Shown one piece after another: positions 43,457 to 51,464 of a stretch of 64,000 nt of DNA; the stretch's first letter is position 1, and each line of letters opens with the position of its first letter. The notes below the pieces were generated by a model. That model was given only the letters and a program-made list of their open reading frames with translations. It ran no database searches and was not told the origin of the DNA. This DNA is from Hyunsoonleella flava (lineage in GTDB: Bacteria; Bacteroidota; Bacteroidia; Flavobacteriales; Flavobacteriaceae): positions 1 through 64,000 of the forward strand of contig NZ_SIRT01000006.1 in the NCBI RefSeq assembly GCF_004310325.1, read 5' to 3'. The translations under genes were made by a program, and so were the position numbers.

Positions 43457-44332
43457 ATGAATACCTACAAACCCCCTTATGTTATAGCAGAGATTGGTTG
43501 TAATCACAAAGGAGATATGGAAATAGCCAAGGAGCTGATAAAAGTGGCTAAAATATTTTGTGATGCAGATGCTGTAAAATTTCAAAAGCGGAATAATAAA
43601 GAATTATTAACTGAAGCGCAGTATCATCAACCGCACCCTAACCCCGCAAACTCTTATGGAAAAACGTATGGTGCACATAGAGAGTTTTTAGAATTCAATT
43701 TAGAGCAACACAAGGATTTAAAAGCATTTTGTGAAGATATTGGTATTGACTATTCTACATCTGTTTGGGATGTAACATCTGCAAAAGAAATAGCATCTTT
43801 AAATCTTAAATTCATAAAAATCCCATCAGCTTGCAATAACAATGTAAAATTGTTAGAATGGCTTTGCGAAAATTATAAAGGTGAGATACATATTTCAACG
43901 GGTATGACAACCAAATTGGAGATTGATGATTTAGTGTCGTTTTTCAAAAATCATAAAAGAAATCAGGATTTGGTATTGTACAATTGCACATCAGGATATC
44001 CTGTACCGTTTGAAGATGTTTGTTTATTAGATATTAATTTGCTTATTGACAAATACGGTAGCGATGTAAAGCATATTGGCTTTTCGGGGCATCATTTAGG
44101 CATTGCAGTGGATGTTGCTGCATATACTTTAGGAGCCAATATTATAGAGCGTCATTATACTTTGGATAGAACGTGGAAGGGAACAGATCATGCTGCTTCT
44201 TTAGAGCCTATGGGGCTTAGAAAGTTATCACGGGATTTAAGGGCAGTTCATAAAGCTTTGAGTTTTAAGCGTCAAGATATTTTACCAATAGAACAAATTC
44301 AGCGCGATAAGTTAAAAAACCAAAAAGGCTAA
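43457..44332 (+). CDS. N-acetylneuraminate synthase-family (NeuB-like) enzyme without SAF domain
   Basis: 291 residues. It carries the NeuB TIM-barrel pattern: YVIAEIGCNHKGDMEIAKELI (9-29), AVKFQKR, KIPSACNNNVKLLEWL, HISTGMTT, YNCTSGYPVPFEDV and GFSGHHLG. The family condenses PEP with an N-acyl-mannosamine-type sugar or its phosphate. Classical NeuB has about 340 residues with a C-terminal antifreeze-like SAF domain; here the chain ends after the barrel with a short basic tail. Placed 11 bp after the activating enzyme, it forms a two-step nonulosonate module. Confidence 0.87.
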   Translation: MNTYKPPYVIAEIGCNHKGDMEIAKELIKVAKIFCDADAVKFQKRNNKELLTEAQYHQPHPNPANSYGKTYGAHREFLEFNLEQHKDLKAFCEDIGIDYSTSVWDVTSAKEIASLNLKFIKIPSACNNNVKLLEWLCENYKGEIHISTGMTTKLEIDDLVSFFKNHKRNQDLVLYNCTSGYPVPFEDVCLLDINLLIDKYGSDVKHIGFSGHHLGIAVDVAAYTLGANIIERHYTLDRTWKGTDHAASLEPMGLRKLSRDLRAVHKALSFKRQDILPIEQIQRDKLKNQKG

Positions 44333-44344
44333 TTTGAAAGGTTT

Positions 44345-45739
44345 ATGAAAAAAAAGGTCTTTGTTTTTTTTCCTGATGGTGTTGGATTAAGAAATTTTGC
44401 CTTTACCAATTTTAAGGATATTGGTGAAAAGATGGGTTTTGATATTACCTATTGGAATAATACAGTATTCTCGCTAAAAGACAATTTAGGATTCAACGAA
44501 GTAAAGATTGAAAATCATCAGTTACATCCTTTAACACCTATATATTCAAGGGCTAGAAAAAGATGTGAACTAAATGTGTCAAAAAGCAAGTTCAAGGATG
44601 ATGTGTATCCTACCTACAAGTTTCCTTTTAATTACAAGGGTTTCAAAAATAGTTTTAAAACGCTATATACTAAACTTTTAATAGGGTTCTACAGTTCAGA
44701 AAAAGGTATAGAAAACATAAGAAAAAAAATAAATAATCTTGAACGTAAAAATCCCAAGTATGCTTATTGTAAGGCACAACTAGAAGAGCATAAGCCAGAT
44801 TTAATTTTTTGTACAACTCAACGCGCTACACAATCTATTAGTGCCTTATTGGCTGCGAAGGATTTAGGAATTCCAACAGTGGCTTTTGTATATTCTTGGG
44901 ATAATGTGCCAAAGGCGATGCAAGTTGTTGAGACCGATTATTATTGCGTGTGGAGCGAACACATGAAGCGCGAAGTCTTGCAGTATTATCCATTTGTAAA
45001 GGACGAGCAAATTTTTGTGACTGGTACCCCCCAATTTGAGCCGCATTACGATAAAAGTTTAAAATTGAGCAGAACAGAATTCTTTGAAGCCTATAATTTA
45101 GACATAAATAAAAAATATATTTGTTATTCAGGTGATGATGAAACCACCTCGCCTTTGGATCAGTATTATCTTGAAGATTTAGCAAATACCGTTAGAAGTT
45201 TAAATTCAAAAGGGTATAACTTGGGCATAATTTATAGAAAGTGTCCTGTTGATTTTACCTCAAGGTATAATGCTGTAATTGAAGCAAATAAAGATATTAT
45301 TGAAGTTGTAGACCCCATTTGGAAACAGGTAGGAGAACATTGGAACGAAATATTGCCGGCTAAAGAGGATTTTAAGATGCTGTATAATGTTTGTGAGCAT
45401 AGTGAATTTGTAACCAATGTGTGTTCATCAACAGTTTTTGATTTTGTGGCGCATGATAAACCTTGTATCTATTATAATTACGAGCAACCACAACTGAAAA
45501 AAGGCATTCGTGATATTGGTCAGAATTACAAATACGTGCATTTTAGAAGTATGCCTAGTGATAAAGCTGCAGTATTTTGTACTGATAAAAAGGATCTTGA
45601 AGGTTTGGTTAAAAACATTCTTGATGGCGAACTATCAAATGTAGCAGAAGGGAAAAAGTGGTACGAGGTTATTGTAGGTAAAACACCAACCAAAGCTTCT
45701 GAAACCATTTGGAAATCAATAGATACCATATTAAAATAA
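44345..45739 (+). CDS. Putative GT-B-type transferase of the nonulosonate module
   Basis: 464 residues, soluble, without a firm family match. PDLIFCTTQRATQSISALLAAKDLGIPTVAFVYSWDNVPKAM (about 144-185) and the segment VWSEHMKREVLQYYP to VTGTPQFEPHYD (about 200-235) resemble the domain junction of GT-B enzymes such as CDP-glycerol or capsule-type transferases. FVTNVCSSTVFDFVAHDKPCIYYNYEQPQ (about 355-384) resembles a donor-site loop. Directly after the NeuA/NeuB-like genes, so it may transfer the CMP-activated sugar. That role is inference. Confidence 0.55.
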   Translation: MKKKVFVFFPDGVGLRNFAFTNFKDIGEKMGFDITYWNNTVFSLKDNLGFNEVKIENHQLHPLTPIYSRARKRCELNVSKSKFKDDVYPTYKFPFNYKGFKNSFKTLYTKLLIGFYSSEKGIENIRKKINNLERKNPKYAYCKAQLEEHKPDLIFCTTQRATQSISALLAAKDLGIPTVAFVYSWDNVPKAMQVVETDYYCVWSEHMKREVLQYYPFVKDEQIFVTGTPQFEPHYDKSLKLSRTEFFEAYNLDINKKYICYSGDDETTSPLDQYYLEDLANTVRSLNSKGYNLGIIYRKCPVDFTSRYNAVIEANKDIIEVVDPIWKQVGEHWNEILPAKEDFKMLYNVCEHSEFVTNVCSSTVFDFVAHDKPCIYYNYEQPQLKKGIRDIGQNYKYVHFRSMPSDKAAVFCTDKKDLEGLVKNILDGELSNVAEGKKWYEVIVGKTPTKASETIWKSIDTILK

Positions 45740-46408
45740 ATGTTGGATAACTATTATAAAAATATAAAAGACAAGTTTTTAGTTGAAGACAATGCGCTTT
45801 TCAGGTTTGGCAGTATAGACGATGGTGGTTATTACTTAAATCCTAAGACGATTAAGGCTTCGGATATTCTGTTTAGTGGTGGTATTTCATATAATGTTGA
45901 ATTTGAATATGACATATTTCGGTTTAACAAAGAGATTGACATTGTTATGGTAGACCCTACTGTTTCTGGTATAAAGTTGATATCTAAAGGCTTAGCTCGA
46001 CTGTTTTTTAAAAAGCTAGATAAAACAAGATATTTGTTTAACACGCTCATTTTTAACTATCTTATTAAGCAGAAACGTTGCAGCCATTTAAAACTATGGT
46101 TAAAGAAGCCAGAGCGGATATTCAAACTAATAGAACCTAAAATTAATAGAGATAGCAAAGTTTTATTAAAACTAGATATTGAAGGAGGGGAATACGACTT
46201 TTTAGATGAAATAATAGAAAACTTAAATAGGTTTTCAGCATTGGTTTTTGAGTTTCATGATATGCATTTGCATCACGAAAAAGTATATAACTTCATTGAA
46301 AGATGCAGTACATTATTTAATTTAGTCTTTATTGAAGAAAATCCTTCTGGAGGATATGCAAGTAATGGCGAGCCAAAATGTGTTGAAATGACCTTAGAAA
46401 GACAATAA
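45740..46408 (+). CDS. FkbM-like methyltransferase domain protein
   Basis: 222 residues. FRFGSIDDGGYYLNP (about 22-36), DILFSGGISYNVEFEYD in place of motif I, VMVDPTVSG, and LLKLDIEGGEYDFLDEIIENL (about 144-164), the DIEGxE motif that marks FkbM-type methyltransferases, with FEFHDMHLHHEK after it. Motif I is not the typical GANxG, so SAM binding is less certain. Starts directly after the previous stop. Confidence 0.65.
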   Translation: MLDNYYKNIKDKFLVEDNALFRFGSIDDGGYYLNPKTIKASDILFSGGISYNVEFEYDIFRFNKEIDIVMVDPTVSGIKLISKGLARLFFKKLDKTRYLFNTLIFNYLIKQKRCSHLKLWLKKPERIFKLIEPKINRDSKVLLKLDIEGGEYDFLDEIIENLNRFSALVFEFHDMHLHHEKVYNFIERCSTLFNLVFIEENPSGGYASNGEPKCVEMTLERQ

Positions 46409-47347
46409 ATGAATCATAATCAGCCAGAAATATCATTTGTCAGTCCTGTATATAGAGCTGAAACCATAATTGAAGAACTTGTAGAAGCGATTCAAAAAGT
46501 TATGGTAAAGTTGGGTAAGTCTTATGAGATTATTCTTGTTGATGACCGAAGTCCTGATGATAGCTGGAGCGTTATGACATCCTTGTCAACAAAACATACC
46601 GAAGTTAAAAGTATTAGGTTAAGTAAAAACTTTGGACAACACCCAGCAATTATGGCGGGATTGTCTCTAGCACAAGGGAATTGGGTTGTGGTTATGGATT
46701 GCGATTTACAGGATCAACCAAAAGAAGTAGAGAAACTGTATAATAAAGCACAGGAAGGATTTGATGTTGTGTTAGCCCAAAGAAAAGATAGAAAAGATGG
46801 TTTTTTCAAAAGATTAACTTCAAAAGTCTATGCCAAGATATATAGTTTTTTTACAGATACTAATTACGATAATACTGTGGCTAATTTTGGTATTTATAAA
46901 CAAAAAGTTATAGCTTCTATCTTAGAAGTGAACGATTATATAAAGTATTTTCCGCTTTTTGTAAAGTTTGTTGGGTATGATACCACTGCCATTGAGGTAG
47001 AGCATGGCAGAAGAGAGGATGGTAAGTCTTCTTATTCCGTTTCAGCATTAGTATCATTGGCATTTAATACAATTATTTCGTTTTCTAATAAACCCTTAAA
47101 AATATTTGTGAAATTTGGAATGTTAATTTCCTTGCTATCATTCGTCTCAGGAATTTATACCATCTATCAGTATTTTCAAGGAAATATTGAAGTTTTAGGT
47201 TATAGTTCGTTAATTGTTTCTATATGGTTTTTATCAGGTGTTATCATCACCATCATTGGGGTAACGGGTATTTATGTAGGTAAGATTTTTAATCAAACTA
47301 AAAATAGACCAGTTTATATTATTGATAAAACGATAAACATAGAATAA
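46409..47347 (+). CDS. Polyprenyl-phosphate glycosyltransferase, GtrB/DPM1-like
   Basis: 312 residues. The GT2 domain has ISFVSPVYRAETIIEELV, ILVDDRSPDDSW, RLSKNFGQHPAIMAGLSLAQGNWVVVMDCDLQDQP (about 73-107, DxD), and a DGKSSYS loop (about 200-206). Two C-terminal membrane helices at about 230-255 and 265-290 fit the GtrB/DPM1 class that makes polyprenyl-phosphate sugars used by GT-C enzymes. The inverted GT-C gene at 40822 or the one at 60284 could be the partner. Overlaps the next start by one base. Confidence 0.88.
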   Translation: MNHNQPEISFVSPVYRAETIIEELVEAIQKVMVKLGKSYEIILVDDRSPDDSWSVMTSLSTKHTEVKSIRLSKNFGQHPAIMAGLSLAQGNWVVVMDCDLQDQPKEVEKLYNKAQEGFDVVLAQRKDRKDGFFKRLTSKVYAKIYSFFTDTNYDNTVANFGIYKQKVIASILEVNDYIKYFPLFVKFVGYDTTAIEVEHGRREDGKSSYSVSALVSLAFNTIISFSNKPLKIFVKFGMLISLLSFVSGIYTIYQYFQGNIEVLGYSSLIVSIWFLSGVIITIIGVTGIYVGKIFNQTKNRPVYIIDKTINIE

Positions 47348-48228
47348 TGGGAATTACACTGTTTTTAATGTCAAAAAAAGGTTTAGCTGTTTTAAATTGT
47401 TTGATCGAAAACGCTTATTTAAAAGATATTGACGCTGTAATAGTAGGAACAGACAAAAATGTAATTAATGATTATAGTGAAGAAATTGTAGAGCTTTGCA
47501 AAAAAGAAAAGCTAACCTTTTATTATAGAACAGAAAATTTTACTGTAAAATCAGCATATAATATTGCCGTTTCATGGAGGTGGTTAATAGATTTGCCAGA
47601 TAATAAAAAGTTAATTGTTTTACACGATTCTATTTTACCAAAATATAGAGGTTTCGCTCCTTTGGTAAATGCTTTGAAAAATGGTGAACAATATATAGGT
47701 GTAACTGCTTTATTCGCTTCAGAAGCATATGATACCGGAGATATAATATGCAATGAAAAAATTGAGGTACAGTATCCTATAACAATAGCTGATGCTATAT
47801 CAAAGATAAGTACTTTATATCAGCGAATTGTTTTAGATATTTTCAAAGAAATAAAAGAGAATAGTAGTTTAGAAGCTACAGCTCAAGATGAAAGTAAAGC
47901 GTCTTATAGTTTATGGCTTGATGAGCAAGACTATAAGATAGATTGGAAAAAAGAGGCTTCTTATATTGAAAGATTTGTAAATGCTACAGGTTACCCATAT
48001 AAAGGCGCACAAACTACTTTAAAGAATGAAAGTATAACAGTAAAAAAAGTTAAAGAAATACAGGATGTTGAAATAGAAAATAGAGACGTTGGTAAAACAA
48101 TTTTCTTGAAGGAAGGTAAACCTGTAGTTGTTTGTGAAAAGGGGCTATTGCTAATAGAAGAGGCAAGTTACAATAGTACCAATAAAAGTATCTTTCCTTT
48201 AAAAGTATTTAGAAATAGATTTGAATGA
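47347..48228 (+). CDS. Sugar N-formyltransferase-like protein
   Basis: 293 residues. The formyltransferase core has LHDSILPKYRGFAPLVNAL (H93 and the LPxYRG loop) and DTGDII (D129), and an Fmt-like C-terminal part follows. The usual Asn two residues before the His is Val91 here. The family moves a formyl group from 10-formyl-tetrahydrofolate to an amino sugar nucleotide. The next gene, overlapping by 4 bp, is a 4-aminotransferase, so the product is probably a 4-formamido-4,6-dideoxyhexose. Substrate not proven. Confidence 0.8.
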   Translation: MGITLFLMSKKGLAVLNCLIENAYLKDIDAVIVGTDKNVINDYSEEIVELCKKEKLTFYYRTENFTVKSAYNIAVSWRWLIDLPDNKKLIVLHDSILPKYRGFAPLVNALKNGEQYIGVTALFASEAYDTGDIICNEKIEVQYPITIADAISKISTLYQRIVLDIFKEIKENSSLEATAQDESKASYSLWLDEQDYKIDWKKEASYIERFVNATGYPYKGAQTTLKNESITVKKVKEIQDVEIENRDVGKTIFLKEGKPVVVCEKGLLLIEEASYNSTNKSIFPLKVFRNRFE

Positions 48229-49337
48229 AAATACCGTTTAATAAACCATATTTTACTGGAAAAGAAACCACGTATATAAAGGATGCTGTTGAGCGCGGTA
48301 TGATTTCAGGAAATGGATATTATACAAAAAGATGTCAAACCTTTTTTGAGAACAATTTTGGGTTTAAAAAAGCACTACTTACTACCTCATGCACAGATGC
48401 TTTAGAGATGTGTGCAATATTGGCTAATATAAGCCCAGGAGATGAAGTTATTGTTCCAAGTTATACCTTCGTGTCCTCGGCATTGGCTTTTGTTAGGCAA
48501 GGTGCAAAAATAGTTTTTGCTGATTCTAAAGCTGATAATCCCAATATTGATGAAACAAAGCTTGAAGGGCTTATAAACGATAAAACTAAAGCAATAGTGG
48601 TAGTGCATTATGCTGGTGTATCCTGTAAAATGAACACTATTATGGCTATTGCTAATACATACAATTTATTGGTAATTGAAGATGCTGCCCAAGCTATTGG
48701 TTCAAAATTTAATGGTAAATATTTAGGGTCTATTGGGCATATGGCGACCTTTTCATTTCATGAAACAAAAAATATAATTTCGGGAGAAGGCGGATTATTG
48801 GCAATTAATGATGATCGATTTGTAAATCGTGCCGAAATTATTTGGGAAAAAGGAACAAATAGAGCAGAGTTTTTTAGAGGAGAAGTCAACAAATATGGTT
48901 GGGTAGATACCGGATCTTCTTTTTTACCTTCTGAAATTATAGCAGCTTTTCTTTGGGCTCAAATTGAGAATATTGATACTATTCAGAAAAGGAGATTGGA
49001 ACTTTGGCATTTTTATAATGATTCTTTAGGAGACTGGGCTAAAAAACATGAGATCCAATTAATGCCAGAACCAAAAAGGGAAACCAATAATGCTCACATG
49101 TTTTATTTGGTTTGTAAAACAATAGAACAGCGCGATGCAATTATTCAACATTTAAAAACAAAAGATATCCTATCGGTTTTTCATTATTTAAGTTTACACA
49201 GTAGTGAGTTTTATAAGGATAAGCATGATGGTAGAACATTACCAAATAGTGATAAATTTTCAGAAAGATTATTACGTCTACCTATGTTTTATGAGCTTGA
49301 TATAGCCAAAGTGGTAGAGCATTTAATTTCATATTAA
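48225..49337 (+). CDS. dTDP-4-amino-4,6-dideoxyhexose transaminase, WecE/RffA-like
   Basis: 370 residues of the DegT/DnrJ/EryC1 fold-type I aminotransferase family. TTSCTDALEMCA, GDEVIVPSYTFVSSALAFV, VVVHYAGVSCKM, VIEDAAQAIG (D152) and FSFHETKNI with PLP lysine K182 match E. coli WecE closely in wording and order. It makes the 4-amino sugar nucleotide from a 4-keto-6-deoxy intermediate with glutamate as donor. The 4,6-dehydratase (RmlB-like) and thymidylyltransferase are not in this window. Couples with the formyltransferase upstream. Confidence 0.9.
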   Translation: MKIPFNKPYFTGKETTYIKDAVERGMISGNGYYTKRCQTFFENNFGFKKALLTTSCTDALEMCAILANISPGDEVIVPSYTFVSSALAFVRQGAKIVFADSKADNPNIDETKLEGLINDKTKAIVVVHYAGVSCKMNTIMAIANTYNLLVIEDAAQAIGSKFNGKYLGSIGHMATFSFHETKNIISGEGGLLAINDDRFVNRAEIIWEKGTNRAEFFRGEVNKYGWVDTGSSFLPSEIIAAFLWAQIENIDTIQKRRLELWHFYNDSLGDWAKKHEIQLMPEPKRETNNAHMFYLVCKTIEQRDAIIQHLKTKDILSVFHYLSLHSSEFYKDKHDGRTLPNSDKFSERLLRLPMFYELDIAKVVEHLISY

Positions 49338-49349
49338 ATACAATATTTA

Positions 49350-50507
49350 GTGAAAATAGCCTTTTTAACACCAGAATATCCACATCCAAAAGTATCCTCG
49401 AGTGCAGGAATTGGTACAAGTGTAAAAAACTTAGTGGAGGCTTTGGTAGAGAAGGGGATTCAAGTAACCATTTTCGTATATCATCAAAATACATCAGCTG
49501 TTTTTGAGGAGAATGGTGTTGTTTTTCATATCGTACCCAAAAAAAAATTTAAAATTGGTACATGGTATTTTTATCGAAAATTTCTTCAAAATTATATTAA
49601 CGCAACTGTTTCAAAAGAAAATATTGATATCCTTGAGGCACCGGATTGGACAGGTATAACTGTTTTTATGAAATTTAAAATACCACTGGTTATCAGATTT
49701 CATGGTACCGATGCTTATTTCTGTAAGCTGGAAAACAGAAAACAAAAATTCAAGAATTTTGTATTTGAAAAGGTAGCATTAAAAAAAGCGGTGGCTTTTA
49801 TATCCCCAACCAATTTCACAAAGCAACAAACAGCTACATTATTTTCTTTAAATGAAAGCAAAATATCAGTAATTCCCAATGGTGTAGATCTTGATTATTT
49901 CAATAATGGAAACCCACATAGCTTCGAAGAAAAAACACTGTTATATATTGGTACACTTATTCGAAAGAAAGGTGTTTTAGAATTAGCGAAAATCTTTAAT
50001 GCTGTAATCGAAGAGGAACCCGATGCTAAACTAGTGCTAATTGGAAGTGATAGTTTTGATATAAAAACAGGTTCTAATTCTACTTATAAATTGATGCTAG
50101 AGGCGTTTTCGGATGCAGCTAAAGCTAATACCAGATATTTAAGGAAAATACCATATTCCCAAATCAAAAATCATATTAAAAACGCTCATGTTTGTGCGTT
50201 TCCTAGTTTTGCTGAAACTTTTGGTATGGTAACAGTAGAAAGTATGGCATTACAAAAACCTGTGGTAAACACAAATATTGGTTGGGCAAATGAAATAATT
50301 GACGATGGCATCAATGGTTATCTAATTCATCCAACTGAAACAAAAGTCTATGCTGAACAAATCGTGCATCTTTTTAAGGATAAATCCTTATGTTTAAACA
50401 TTGGAAAGTCCGCAAAACAAAAAGTAGAATCCACTTTTGATATAAAGAACATTGCAATCGAAAATATAAATTTTTATAAGGCAGTAATTTCAGAAAGCAA
50501 AGCATAA
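49350..50507 (+). CDS. Family 4 glycosyltransferase
   Basis: 385 residues from a GTG start (MKIAFLTPEYPHPKVSSSAGIGTSVKNL). A GT-B fold: RFHGTDAYF, SVIPNGVDLDYF (about 171-183), LLYIGTLIRKKGVLELAK, and FPSFAETFGMVTVESMALQKPVVNTNIG (about 284-311) with the E(x7)E donor motif. Located 12 bp after the aminotransferase gene; may use the formamido sugar, but that is only a position-based guess. Confidence 0.9.
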   Translation: MKIAFLTPEYPHPKVSSSAGIGTSVKNLVEALVEKGIQVTIFVYHQNTSAVFEENGVVFHIVPKKKFKIGTWYFYRKFLQNYINATVSKENIDILEAPDWTGITVFMKFKIPLVIRFHGTDAYFCKLENRKQKFKNFVFEKVALKKAVAFISPTNFTKQQTATLFSLNESKISVIPNGVDLDYFNNGNPHSFEEKTLLYIGTLIRKKGVLELAKIFNAVIEEEPDAKLVLIGSDSFDIKTGSNSTYKLMLEAFSDAAKANTRYLRKIPYSQIKNHIKNAHVCAFPSFAETFGMVTVESMALQKPVVNTNIGWANEIIDDGINGYLIHPTETKVYAEQIVHLFKDKSLCLNIGKSAKQKVESTFDIKNIAIENINFYKAVISESKA

Positions 50508-51464
50508 ATGACTTTAAAAAGGCTAAAACAATTTTTGAGTAAAAAGAAGAAACAGATTATGCTGTTTTTATATTATTCAAAGCATTTTAGTTTAAAGCCT
50601 ATTAAAACTAAGCAAATAGTTGTTTGCTTTGATGGATTGTTTCCTCATGGCGGGTTGGTAGATAGATTAAAAGGAATTGTCTCGTTTTATTTAATAGCAA
50701 AGGCATTGGGGTATGATTTCAAGATTTTGTTTGATACGCCATTCGAATTAGATGTTTTTTTGCAACCCAATGCTATAGATTGGAAGTTTAAAAGAAGCAA
50801 TGTAAAATGGCATCCTACCAAAACTAGATGTCTATATTTTATCAATAATTTTAACGCAAACCCATTGGCCGTCATAAAGAAATCAAATGCGAGTCAGTTT
50901 TACGTTTATGCAAATATCGATTACTCCAAAAGTATTTTTCCTGAATTAAATCAAGACGATTTAGAAAAAAAATGGCGAGAAGGTTTCAACCAATTATTTA
51001 AGAAAAGTGATTTCCTGGAGGAAAAACTCAATACAATTTCAACAGAACCTTTTATAGCATTTCATTCTCGGTTTACAAGTTTAATGGGGGATTTTAAAGA
51101 TACTACAAGCAAAAAGCTTTCAGCAGAAGAAAAAAATAGGCTATGCGATGTGCTATTGCAGATTATCAATAGAGTAAAGGCAGAAGAGCAACAAAAGGCT
51201 TATTTGTTCTCTGATAGTATTAACTTTATCAAGCACATAAAACAGCAAGTAGAGATTAATACAATTGAAGGCAACCCGTTTCATATGGATAATTTCGAAA
51301 TGCGTTCAGGTATTGAAGGTCATTTAAAAACAATGATAGATTTTTTTATGATTTCAAAAAGTAAAAAAGTGTATTTTTTGAAGGTAAAGCCAATGTATAA
51401 TAGTAGTTTTTCTAAATATGCTGCCATAATTGGAAATGTAAACTTTGAGTGTTTAGAGGTATGA
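50508..51464 (+). CDS. Fucosyltransferase-superfamily-like GT-B protein
   Basis: 318 residues. VVCFDGLFPHGGLVDRLKGIVSFYLIAKALG (about 38-68) and IAFHSRFTSL (about 181-190), AYLFSDSINFI and the tail IDFFMISKSKKVYF (about 278-291) echo the GG(L/Y)xxRL, HxR and late D/S motifs of the O-fucosyltransferase (GT23/65/68-like) group. The match is by eye and distant. The basic N-terminus has a hydrophobic patch. Overlaps the next gene by 4 bp. Confidence 0.6.
   Translation: MTLKRLKQFLSKKKKQIMLFLYYSKHFSLKPIKTKQIVVCFDGLFPHGGLVDRLKGIVSFYLIAKALGYDFKILFDTPFELDVFLQPNAIDWKFKRSNVKWHPTKTRCLYFINNFNANPLAVIKKSNASQFYVYANIDYSKSIFPELNQDDLEKKWREGFNQLFKKSDFLEEKLNTISTEPFIAFHSRFTSLMGDFKDTTSKKLSAEEKNRLCDVLLQIINRVKAEEQQKAYLFSDSINFIKHIKQQVEINTIEGNPFHMDNFEMRSGIEGHLKTMIDFFMISKSKKVYFLKVKPMYNSSFSKYAAIIGNVNFECLEV

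Noticed and set aside
44838-45185. A 115-codon minus-strand frame in the putative transferase gene
   Set aside because: Antisense shadow of a plus-strand gene that fits the operon direction and spacing.
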